Shown: piece after piece, positions 1-6,487 of the stretch
How the letters are laid out: each line of letters starts with the position of its first letter
Numbering within the stretch: the first letter of the stretch is position 1
Assembly: GCA_964458325.1 (NCBI GenBank)
Contig: CAYWIM010000111.1
Span: 1-12,220 of the forward strand
Direction of reading: 5' to 3'
Source: JAGMXM01 sp964458325
GTDB taxonomy: Bacteria > Verrucomicrobiota > Verrucomicrobiia > Limisphaerales > UBA1319
Length of the DNA: 12,220 nucleotides
Program-made: the position numbers and the translations under genes
The notes under the pieces: model-generated
The model's database searches: none
Told to the model about the DNA's origin: nothing
What the model saw: only the letters and a program-made list of their open reading frames with translations

Positions 1-215
1 AGCGGAATCGCGCTCTGGACCGTCGCCGTGCGCCGCTCGATCTCGAGCCGCAGCCGGCGCCGAAAATGCGTCAGCACCGCCAGATAGCCCCGCGGCTTTT
101 TCCCCAGCAGCAGGGCGACCACGCGCCGGACGCGGCCCTCGTCGAGGCGGCCGTCGGCCAAACAGCCGCGCAGCAGCTTCTTGGCGTCGGCCTGGGCGCG
201 CTTGGAGATCTTCAT
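1..215 (-). CDS. atpH: F-type ATP synthase subunit delta (short form), partial
   Basis: Delta joins the top of F1 to the b-subunit stalk. Only the first 71 codons are in the window; the gene runs off the left edge. The reading starts MKISKRAQADAKKLL and continues through a helical segment, KPRGYLAVLTHF, and ERRTATVQSAIP, which resembles the linker into the C-terminal domain of delta (E. coli ...VDVISAAAL). That point comes near residue 70 here but near 115 in E. coli, so most of the N-terminal six-helix domain seems missing. The only usable ATG is at 213-215: an ATG overlapping the atpF stop (239-241) is in another frame and terminates after nine codons. It lies 22 bp after atpF in the same operon. 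Family and position agree; the short form is inferred from memory of E. coli delta. Confidence 0.85.
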   Translation of the reverse strand, partial: MKISKRAQADAKKLLRGCLADGRLDEGRVRRVVALLLGKKPRGYLAVLTHFRRRLRLEIERRTATVQSAIP

Positions 216-237
216 GGGACCGGTGCCTGGGGGTGGA

Positions 238-777
238 TCATGTGGCCAGCTCGCGGCTGGCCTCCTCGATCAATCGCCGCTCGTCTTCGACCGTCAGGAC
301 CTTCCCCGTCACCCGGGCGGTCGTCTGAACCACCAGCCGGCCAACTTCGTTCCGGAGATCGGCCAGCATGCGGCCGTAGTCGGCCTCGGCGGCCTCGCGC
401 GCCCGGGCGACGATCTGTTCGGCAGCGGCGACCGCCTTTTGGGTTTCGGTCTCTTGAACGCGGCTGGCGGCGGCTCGAGCCTCGGCGATCAGGGTTTCGG
501 CCTGCGCATGCGCCTGGGACAGGATCCCCTCCCGGGCCGCCTCGGTCTTCTCGAGCTCGGCCCGGATCTTCTCCGCATGCGCCAGGCTCTCGGCGATGCG
601 CCTGCGGCGCTCCTCGAGCGCCTGGAGGATCGGTCGGTAGGCGAAGCGGTGCAGGAGGAAAGCCACAATGCCGAAGCTGATCATCTGCGCCACCAGGTGG
701 GGCACATCGACGCCAAAGGCCTTGGCCGTGCTTTCGATCATCTCGCCGGCCCCAGCCAGCAAAGGCACCAGATTCAT
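238..777 (-). CDS. atpF: F-type ATP synthase subunit b
   Basis: Subunit b forms the peripheral stalk that holds F1 against the membrane rotor. The 179-residue protein has a short N-terminal segment, one membrane helix at about residues 27-46 (VAQMISFGIVAFLLHRFAYR), then a long charged, alanine- and glutamate-rich coiled coil from about 50 to 145 (ALEERRRRIAESLAHAEKIR), and a delta-binding tail. Length and layout are normal for bacterial b. The ATG at 775-777 is used because it gives the full membrane anchor. No strong Shine-Dalgarno is visible, only GGATGA about 7 bases upstream. It sits between atpE (60 bp gap) and atpH (22 bp gap). There is only one b gene here, so a homodimeric stalk is expected unless a b' gene lies elsewhere. 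Confidence 0.95.
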   Translation of the reverse strand: MNLVPLLAGAGEMIESTAKAFGVDVPHLVAQMISFGIVAFLLHRFAYRPILQALEERRRRIAESLAHAEKIRAELEKTEAAREGILSQAHAQAETLIAEARAAASRVQETETQKAVAAAEQIVARAREAAEADYGRMLADLRNEVGRLVVQTTARVTGKVLTVEDERRLIEEASRELAT

Positions 778-837
778 GGCTGAATCATCCGGGTTGGAAT
801 CCGGGCGTCATCCGTCCGCCGAACGGCGCCCCACGGG

Positions 838-1050
838 TTATCGGACCAGGAAGATGGCGAAGAAGACGATCCCCTCGGCAAAGGCCGTGCTCAGGATGGC
901 CTGGACCAGGATCTTGGTCGCGGCGCCCGGGTTCCGGCCCACCGCCTCCGACGCTCGCATGCCGATCATTCCAACCCCGATCGCCGCCGCCGCCGCGGCG
1001 GCCGCCACATGGAGGTTCCCCTGCAATTCAGCCAGTATAGGCATTAACAT
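838..1050 (-). CDS. atpE: F-type ATP synthase subunit c (rotor ring)
   Basis: Subunit c assembles into the proton-driven rotor ring. The 70-residue protein is a two-helix hairpin: helix 1 about 13-37, polar loop GRNPGA at 38-43, helix 2 about 46-69. The ion-carrying carboxylate is Glu59 in STAFAEGIVFF. The helix 1 position that carries Gln in sodium-binding rings aligns with Val26, and the residue after Glu59 is Gly rather than Ser, which suggests proton rather than sodium coupling (inference from family knowledge). Helix 1 is odd: residues 16-23 are all alanine, replacing the first part of the usual GxGxGxG packing motif. A clear ribosome site, GAGG, lies 8 bases before the ATG at 1048-1050. 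The strong site and the hairpin upstream fit the need for many copies of c. Confidence 0.96.
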   Translation of the reverse strand: MLMPILAELQGNLHVAAAAAAAAIGVGMIGMRASEAVGRNPGAATKILVQAILSTAFAEGIVFFAIFLVR

Positions 1051-1080
1051 ACGTTGTTCCTCGGTTGTCTGGACCGCGCT

Positions 1081-1101
1081 CGCGATCCCTTCGCGATCGC
1101 G
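1081..1101 (-). promoter_or_regulatory. Hairpin in the atpB-atpE gap
   Basis: In the 110-bp gap between atpB and atpE, bases 1081-1087 (CGCGATC) pair perfectly with 1095-1101 (GATCGCG), giving a 7-bp stem with a 7-base loop. It ends 30 bases before the atpE start, leaving the GAGG ribosome site free. No U-run follows on the minus strand, so it does not look like a terminator. In E. coli the same gap contains elements that raise c synthesis; a similar or mRNA-stabilising role here is inference. Confidence 0.4.
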
Positions 1102-1160
1102 CGGCCAAAATGATTCGATCGGCCCCGGTGGGGGCGCCTCCGCGCCCTGCCCAGGCCGGT

Positions 1161-2087
1161 TTAATGAGCGGCCGCCTCATGCCCCTCCTCTCCTTCCTCG
1201 CAAATCAGCAGCGTGAACACGGACGTCAAGAGGAAGAAGACCAGCGCCTGCACAATCCCCACCATGATCTCCAGAAAATAAAACGGGATCGGGATCAGCC
1301 AGCTCGCCACCCCGGGCGCCAGCCCGATCATCGTCTCGAGCATGTTCTCGCCCGCAAAGATGTTCCCGAACAGCCGGAAGCTCAGCGATACCGGCCGGAA
1401 GAGGATCGACACCACCTCGAGCACCCCGACCAGCACGAACACGAATATCATCAGAAACTTCAGCAGCCCGGCGGTCTCTCCCTTCGGGCCGAACAGATGA
1501 AGAAAGAACCCCCGCACCCCGTTGACTTGCAGCGCCCACACCGTCCACAGAATGAAAAAAATCAGGGCCATCGCCAGCGTCATGTTCATGTCCGCATCCG
1601 CGCCCCGCAGGATCGGATCGGTCACCCGGAACCCCTGCTCGCTGCGAATGCCCCATCCGACGGTGCCCACGCCGGGGATCAGGCCAAACCAGTTGGCCGA
1701 CACGATGAAGAGAAAAATCGTGGCGAAGAACCAGAAGGTCTTCCGGGCCAGCTTCGGGCCGACGATGCCTTCGAGAAAGTTGTGCAGGCCCTCCACGATC
1801 CATTCCCAGAAATTCTGGAGGCCGGCCGGGACTTCCCGCGCCCGCCGGGTGGCCAGCCACGAAAACAGGATCAGTATCCCCCCCACGATCCACGTCACCA
1901 CCATCGAGTTGGTGATCGGCAGCGGGCCGATCCGCCCGATGTCCACCGCGTGCAAAGACAGACCATGCCCTTCCGCCGTCCCATGGGCTTCGGAGGCCAG
2001 GGCCAGCGCAGGAGATCCGATGATGGTTCCCATGACCATCCAGTGCGCGATTCGCATCATGCTCGACGGTGGCTTTTCCCCCCCCAT
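1161..2087 (-). CDS. atpB: F-type ATP synthase subunit a
   Basis: Subunit a is the membrane stator carrying the two proton half-channels. Up to 308 residues, with five to six membrane helices (for example about 61-80, 117-137, 168-188, 208-230, 263-296). The essential arginine is Arg238 in SLSFRLFGNIFAGEN, and Gln280 in the last helix (VGIVQALVF) matches the conserved glutamine. The first gene of the operon; atpE follows after 110 bp. The start is uncertain. The longest form begins at 2087 with a run of eight G's and no ribosome site, and this ATG lies beside a possible C/G hairpin. Two adjacent ATGs at 2058-2060 and 2055-2057 give MMRIAHWMVMG, which opens a signal-like hydrophobic segment ending ALALASEA and may be the true start. 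A long N-terminus before the first helix is common in this group. Confidence 0.94.
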   Translation of the reverse strand: MGGEKPPSSMMRIAHWMVMGTIIGSPALALASEAHGTAEGHGLSLHAVDIGRIGPLPITNSMVVTWIVGGILILFSWLATRRAREVPAGLQNFWEWIVEGLHNFLEGIVGPKLARKTFWFFATIFLFIVSANWFGLIPGVGTVGWGIRSEQGFRVTDPILRGADADMNMTLAMALIFFILWTVWALQVNGVRGFFLHLFGPKGETAGLLKFLMIFVFVLVGVLEVVSILFRPVSLSFRLFGNIFAGENMLETMIGLAPGVASWLIPIPFYFLEIMVGIVQALVFFLLTSVFTLLICEEGEEGHEAAAH

Positions 2088-2099
2088 CGGCTAGGGGGG
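2078..2099 (-). promoter_or_regulatory. C/G-tract hairpin over the upstream atpB start codon
   Basis: An eight-C run (2078-2085) and a six-G run (2094-2099) flank eight bases. In the atp transcript this reads C6, eight bases, G8, with the G tract beginning at the third base of the upstream ATG (2085-2087). A six-pair GC stem would place the A and U of that ATG in the loop. This would hinder starting at 2087 and favours the ATG pair at 2055-2060. Seen directly; the regulatory meaning is inferred. Confidence 0.4.
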
Positions 2100-2142
2100 C
2101 GACAGCCGATCCCCCGCCGTGTGGCAAGAAAAACCGGGCAGA

Positions 2143-2150
2143 AATATAAT
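2143..2150. promoter_or_regulatory. Possible -10 element readable on both strands
   Basis: In strongly GC-rich surroundings, 2145-2150 is a perfect TATAAT on the plus strand, and 2143-2148 read on the minus strand is TATATT. On the plus strand a weak -35 candidate TGGCAA lies 17 bases upstream (2122-2127). On the minus strand I find no good -35 at normal spacing. Read leftwards it would start atp transcription near 2136, giving a leader of roughly 50-80 bases before atpB. Read rightwards it would give the ABC operon a leader of about 270 bases. The atp direction seems more useful. Confidence 0.35.
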
Positions 2151-2261
2151 GACCGCCGCCGGGAGTGCGAGCACTTTTTCAGGCCAATGACGATCAGGGC
2201 GCGGTCCCAAAAAGTTCGAGTTTGGTTCATGCCAGCGGAGGGCATTGCGTCCGGTGGCCGT

Positions 2262-2321
2262 CCGCACTCCTCCCTCTCCGACCATGGGAACCAACGGGGG
2301 CGTCCGAACAGGAGGGTGCGG
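2262..2321. repeat. Imperfect inverted repeat in the divergent region
   Basis: CCGCAC at 2262-2267 pairs with GTGCGG at 2316-2321. After a bulged T at 2268, CCTCC at 2269-2273 pairs with GGAGG at 2311-2315. This gives eleven pairs around a 37-base loop. No T-run follows, so it does not look like a terminator. It could be an operator-type repeat or an RNA structure, or chance pairing in GC-rich DNA. Confidence 0.25.
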
Positions 2322-2386
2322 GGGCTTGGATCTTGCACCGACGAATGCTGTCCTGCACCCCGCGCGGCGCGCCCCTGATTTTTGCG

Positions 2387-2415
2387 CAGACCTCGAGCCG
2401 GTTTTCCATTATACT
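2387..2415 (+). promoter_or_regulatory. Promoter candidate directly before the ABC ATPase gene
   Basis: TATACT at 2410-2415 matches a -10 box at five of six bases. At 17-base spacing lies CAGACC (2387-2392), which keeps only the GAC core of a -35 box. Transcription would begin about 7 bases after the -10, at 2422 or 2423, that is at the start codon itself. No Shine-Dalgarno occurs before that ATG, so a leaderless message is the simplest reading. Confidence 0.45.
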
Positions 2416-2422
2416 GTGCGGC

Positions 2423-3160
2423 ATGTCATCGGATCCGATCCTGCTCGAAATGCGCGACGTCGAGAAGACCTACGTCGCCGGCGCGGACACTCCGCCCGTC
2501 GCGGTCTTGCGCGAGTTGAATTTTTCGATCGGCCGCGGGGAATCCGTGGCCATCGTGGGGCCGTCGGGCTCGGGCAAGAGCACGCTGCTGAACCTGGCGG
2601 GCACGCTGGACCGGCCCACCCGGGGCGTCGTGCTGATCGAAGGCCAGGATGTGGGCAAGCTGGACGAATTCGCTCTGGCCCGGCTGCGCAACCGCCGGAT
2701 CGGGTTCGTGTTTCAATCGCATTATCTCCTGCCCCAGTGCAGCGCCCTGGAGAATGTGCTGATCCCCACGCTGCCGCATCCGGGCGGCGAGCGCGGCCAG
2801 GACGCCATCGATCGCGCCCGGCGCCTGCTCGGCCGAGTCGGTCTGGCCGACCGGCTCGACCACCGGCCCGGCCAGCTCTCCGGCGGGGAGCGCCAGCGCG
2901 TGGCCGTCGTGCGCGCCTTGATCAATTCGCCCGCCCTGCTTTTGGCCGACGAGCCCACCGGCGCGCTGGATCAGGCCTCCGCCCGGAACCTGGTCGAGCT
3001 GCTGGCCGCGTTGAACCGCGAGGAGGGGATTGCGATGATCCTGGTCACCCACGCGATCGACTTGGCACGCCAGACCCAGCGCGTGCTCGAGCTGCACGAC
3101 AGCCGCCTGCGGCCTGCCCCCGGCGAGCCTCCTCCCCATACACCCGGAGCATCCGCATGA
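2423..3160 (+). CDS. ABC transporter ATP-binding protein (LolD/MacB type)
   Basis: Cytoplasmic ATPase that drives the FtsX-type permease encoded next. The 245-residue protein carries all motifs of an active nucleotide-binding domain: Walker A GPSGSGKST (46-54), Q-loop Gln98 in VFQSHYLLPQ, signature LSGGERQRV (152-160), Walker B LLLADEPTGALD (172-183, catalytic Glu177) and switch His210 in ILVTHAIDLA. The MRDVEKTYV opening, the SGKSTLLNLAGTLDRPT stretch and the signature are typical of the LolD/MacB/YbbA branch, which pairs with mechanotransmission permeases rather than channel-type importers. The start at 2423 is chosen because the frame upstream is low-quality sequence and the normal N-terminus of the family (LLEMRDVEKTY) begins here. 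The last ten or so residues are proline-rich. The stop overlaps the next start by four bases (ATGA), so translation is probably coupled. Substrate unknown. Confidence 0.93.
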   Translation: MSSDPILLEMRDVEKTYVAGADTPPVAVLRELNFSIGRGESVAIVGPSGSGKSTLLNLAGTLDRPTRGVVLIEGQDVGKLDEFALARLRNRRIGFVFQSHYLLPQCSALENVLIPTLPHPGGERGQDAIDRARRLLGRVGLADRLDHRPGQLSGGERQRVAVVRALINSPALLLADEPTGALDQASARNLVELLAALNREEGIAMILVTHAIDLARQTQRVLELHDSRLRPAPGEPPPHTPGASA

Positions 3161-6100
3161 CCCTCTGGAAGCTAATCCAGCGCAGTCTCCGTTTTCACCG
3201 CCGGGCCCACTTCGGCGTCTGGCTCAGCACCGTGGCGGGCAGCGCGGTCCTCATCGGCGCCCTGGCGGTGGGCGATTCGGTCCGCGGTAGCCTGCGCCAT
3301 CTGGCGCATGCCCGGCTGGGCCGGATCGACCTGGCGCTGGCCGGCGGCGACCGCTTCTTCCGAGCCGCCTTGGCGGATGATCTCGAGTCGGCCTTGAAGG
3401 TCCCCGTCGCGGCCGCGATCCAGCTCTCCGCCACCGTCCGCCGCAGCGATGGCGCCGCCCAAGCCAACCAGGTGCAGCTCCTCGGCGTCGACGATCGGTT
3501 CTGGGAGCTGGCCGATCCGCCCGTCCACCCCCCCCGGCTGGACGCCGGCCAGGCCTGCATCAATGCTCGCCTGGCCGCTCAGCTCGGCGTCGCGCCCGGC
3601 GACGCCATCCTCCTGCGCCTGCCCAAACCGAGCCGGCTCTCGCGCGACGCGCCGATCGCCCCTCAGGAGGATTCCTCGCTTGCCATCCGCCTCGAGGTCC
3701 ATCGCGTCCTCTCGGACGCCGAGTTCGGCCGGTTCGGCCTCTCCGCCAATCAGGTCGCCCCCATGAGCGCGTGGCTCTCCCGATCCTTCCTGGCCCGGCA
3801 GCTCGAACTCGACCAGCGCGCCAACCTCCTCCTGGTCGCTCGGGACCAGAATCTTCCGGTCGGAATCGATCGCGCGACAGCGGCGCTGCGCCAGGCCTGG
3901 GCGCTCGATGACGCCCAGCTCGAACTCCGATCCGTGCCGGCCCAGGAAACCGAGCTCCGCACCGCCCGGGTGTTCCTCGATGCGCCCGTCGCCGATGCCG
4001 TCCTCCAGCTCGAGCCCGAGGGGCGCGGGATTCTCACCTACCTGGTCAACGAGCTGCGCCTGGCCGGCCGCGCCACCCCCTACTCGATGGTGGCCGCCAT
4101 GAATGCGCCGTTCATGCCGCCGGACATGCGCCCCGACGAGATCCTGATCAACGACTGGCTGGCGGAGGATCTCGGCGCGCAGCCGGGCGACACGATCGCT
4201 CTGCGCTATTACATCGTCGGCCCTCGGCGCCAGCTCCAGGAGGAGCAGCGCGCGTTCCGAGTCCGCAGCGTGCTCCCGCTGGCCGGCCCGGCCGCCGATC
4301 CCGATCTCATGCCCGAGTTTCCCGGCTTGAGTGCGGCGCAGAACTGCCGGGATTGGGACGCCGGTTTCCCCATCGACATCGAGCGGATCCGGCCCAAGGA
4401 CGAGAAGTACTGGGATGACTACCGCGGAGCGCCGAAAGGATTCGTCACCCTGGCCGCCGGGCAGCAGATGTGGGCCAATCGCTTCGGCAATCTCACCGCC
4501 ATCCGGTTCCCGAAATCGGCGGGCGCGCCCGCCGCGCTCGAGGAGAAGCTGCGAGCCGCCTTGGATCCAACCGCCGCCGGCCTCTTCTGGCTGCCGGTCG
4601 GGGATCAGGCAGCGGCGGCCAGCGGCCAATCGCTCGATTTCGGGCTCCTGTTCCTCGCCTTGAGCTTTTTCCTCCAGGCATCCGCCGTCCTGTTGATGGC
4701 GATGCTTTTCCAGTTCGGCCTCGAGCAGCGGTGGACGGAGATCGGCACGTTGCGGGCCCTGGGGTTCACCCCCTCCCAGGTTCGTCGGCTGTTTCTGGCC
4801 GAAGGGGCCCTAATCGCCGTCCTGGGCACACTCGTTGGCATCGTCGGCGGAATCGCTTACGCCCGGCTCATGATCCACGCCCTGAGCACGGTCTGGAGCG
4901 ACGCCGTCGCGGCCGCTGCCCTCGGATTCCATCTCGAGCCATGGACGGTTCTGAAAGGCGCGCTGGCCGCCGTGGGCGTCGCGCTGGCTGCGCTGGCGTG
5001 GTCCCTGCGGCGTCAGGCCCAGCAGCCCATCCACGAGCTCCTGACCGCCAGCGCCGAGCCCGAATCGGCGAAGGTCGCTGCCGCCCGCCGGCCTCAGCGC
5101 GGACTCTACCTGGCGACGGGGGCGGGAGCGGCGGGATTCCTGCTCATGGGATTGGGCGGGATGAACCCCGACGCCCTTGTGCCGGCATTTTTCGGGGCCG
5201 GAACGCTATTCCTGGTTGCCGGCCTGGGCGTCGCCCACACCTGGCTGCAGGCGTTCCGCCACCGCGCCAGCATGGCGAGCGCAACATGGAGGCAGGTCGC
5301 CCTCAGCCAGGCCGCCCGGCGCCCGCGCCGGTGCCTGACCACCGTCGCGCTGCTCGCTTCAGGAGCGTTCCTGATCGTTTCGGTCGGCGCCAACCGCATT
5401 GCCCCGCCGCGCGACTGGTGGAATCGCCAGTCGGGCACTGGCGGGTTCGCGCTGATCGCCGAGTCCGCCCTCCCGGTCATCCTCGACCTCAACACCGCCG
5501 AGGGCCGCGATTTCTTCGGCCTCGACGACGCCGAGATGGACGGGGTCGCCGTTGTGCCGTTCCGGGTTCGCGACGGCGACGACGCCAGCTGCCTGAACCT
5601 CAATCGCGCCCAGCAGCCTCGTCTCCTGGGCGTGCCGCCCCGATTGCTCGCCCAGCGCGGCGCCTTTTCTTTCGCGCAAACCGCCGGAGAGCCGAATCTC
5701 ACCAACCAGTGGATCCGGCTCGAGCACCAGGACGCCGCCGTGCCCGCCATGGTCGATCAGGCATCGATGCAATGGGCGCTGGGCCGGAAGATTGGCGATG
5801 CGCTCGATTATCGAGACGAGCACGGGCAGCCGTTCCAGGTCCGGCTCGTCGGCGCGCTCGCCCCTTCGATCTTCCAGGGCAGCCTGATCGTCGCTGAAGA
5901 CGAGTTCGTTCGCCGGTTCCCTTCGGAAACCGGCTATCGGCTGTTCCTGATCGACGTGCCACGGGATCGAGTCGAGGCCGTCTCCCGGACGCTGTCTCGC
6001 GCATTGGCCGACGTCGGGCTCGAGGTCACGCCCACGCCGCGGCGCCTGGCGGACTTCAGCGCGGTTCAGAACACCTACTTGTCGACCTTCCAAGCCCTGG

Positions 6101-6453
6101 GGGGGCTCGGCCTCCTGCTGGGCAGCGTCGGCCTGGCCGTCGTGGTGCTGCGCAACGTGAGCGAGCGGCGGGGCGAGCTCGCCCTGCTGACCGCCCTTGG
6201 CTTCCGTCGCCTCCTGGTCCGGCGGATGGTCCGGTTCGAGCACCTGGCGCTGCTGGCGGCCGGCCTCGCGCTCGGAGTGGGCGCCGCCCTGTTCGCCGTC
6301 CTGCCCGCGTGGCTGGCTTCGGGCAGCCCGCCTCCCCTCGGCCTGCTCTCCCTCCTCCTGGCCGGCGTGGTCGCCAACGGGCTCGCCTGGACCTCCCTGG
6401 CCACCCGGTGGGCGATCCGCGGCGATCTCCTCGCCGCACTCAGAAATGAATAA
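3157..6453 (+). CDS. Large FtsX/MacB-type ABC transporter permease, about 10 membrane helices
   Basis: Membrane partner of the preceding ATPase. The 1098-residue protein reads as two permease halves: helix 1 at about 19-39, a very long extracytoplasmic region (about 40-490), three helices of a first FtsX domain (about 493-516, 548-570, 598-618), two linker helices (649-669, 673-697), one helix (724-747), a second extracytoplasmic region (about 748-970), and three helices of a second FtsX domain (975-1000, 1027-1049, 1061-1085). Both FtsX domains carry the typical cytoplasmic turn, EQRWTEIGTLRALGFTPSQV and SERRGELALLTALGFRRLL. The ATG at 3157 overlaps the ATPase stop and has GGAG seven bases upstream. 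Family members extract or export lipids, lipoproteins, peptides or drugs, or remodel the envelope; nothing here fixes the substrate. No membrane-fusion adaptor gene is adjacent, as in YbbAP-like systems. Confidence 0.9.
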   Translation: MTLWKLIQRSLRFHRRAHFGVWLSTVAGSAVLIGALAVGDSVRGSLRHLAHARLGRIDLALAGGDRFFRAALADDLESALKVPVAAAIQLSATVRRSDGAAQANQVQLLGVDDRFWELADPPVHPPRLDAGQACINARLAAQLGVAPGDAILLRLPKPSRLSRDAPIAPQEDSSLAIRLEVHRVLSDAEFGRFGLSANQVAPMSAWLSRSFLARQLELDQRANLLLVARDQNLPVGIDRATAALRQAWALDDAQLELRSVPAQETELRTARVFLDAPVADAVLQLEPEGRGILTYLVNELRLAGRATPYSMVAAMNAPFMPPDMRPDEILINDWLAEDLGAQPGDTIALRYYIVGPRRQLQEEQRAFRVRSVLPLAGPAADPDLMPEFPGLSAAQNCRDWDAGFPIDIERIRPKDEKYWDDYRGAPKGFVTLAAGQQMWANRFGNLTAIRFPKSAGAPAALEEKLRAALDPTAAGLFWLPVGDQAAAASGQSLDFGLLFLALSFFLQASAVLLMAMLFQFGLEQRWTEIGTLRALGFTPSQVRRLFLAEGALIAVLGTLVGIVGGIAYARLMIHALSTVWSDAVAAAALGFHLEPWTVLKGALAAVGVALAALAWSLRRQAQQPIHELLTASAEPESAKVAAARRPQRGLYLATGAGAAGFLLMGLGGMNPDALVPAFFGAGTLFLVAGLGVAHTWLQAFRHRASMASATWRQVALSQAARRPRRCLTTVALLASGAFLIVSVGANRIAPPRDWWNRQSGTGGFALIAESALPVILDLNTAEGRDFFGLDDAEMDGVAVVPFRVRDGDDASCLNLNRAQQPRLLGVPPRLLAQRGAFSFAQTAGEPNLTNQWIRLEHQDAAVPAMVDQASMQWALGRKIGDALDYRDEHGQPFQVRLVGALAPSIFQGSLIVAEDEFVRRFPSETGYRLFLIDVPRDRVEAVSRTLSRALADVGLEVTPTPRRLADFSAVQNTYLSTFQALGGLGLLLGSVGLAVVVLRNVSERRGELALLTALGFRRLLVRRMVRFEHLALLAAGLALGVGAALFAVLPAWLASGSPPPLGLLSLLLAGVVANGLAWTSLATRWAIRGDLLAALRNE

Positions 6454-6487
6454 CCAGTGTTGCCACCCACGCCGGCACTCAGGTTAA

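Larger units (their letters stand above)
2088..2422. other. Divergent control region without a confirmed gene
   Basis: About 335 bp lie between the start of the ATP synthase operon (minus) and the ABC transporter operon (plus). I see no recognisable protein in any frame: the open frames are short, arginine- and proline-rich, and contain no family motif. In particular there is no atpI-like two-helix membrane protein, which often precedes atpB. The region contains the AT-rich element at 2142-2150, an imperfect inverted repeat (2262-2321) and a -10 box next to the ABC gene. It presumably holds promoters for both directions. Confidence 0.7.

Noticed and set aside
2341..2395. GC-rich palindromic stretch followed by T's, looked at as a terminator
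   Set aside because: The stems (CCGCGCGG, GGCGCGCC) leave too little loop, and the T-run is separated from them; it does not form a convincing terminator.
2245..3156. In-frame upstream extension of the permease to 1402 residues
   Set aside because: The extra 304 residues are the ATPase gene read in the wrong frame. The true start is the ATG at 3157 with GGAG upstream and the ATGA overlap.
3172..4629. Minus-strand open frame of 485 codons inside the permease gene
   Set aside because: Opposite a permease with clear FtsX domains; no motif and composition typical of antisense GC-rich frames.
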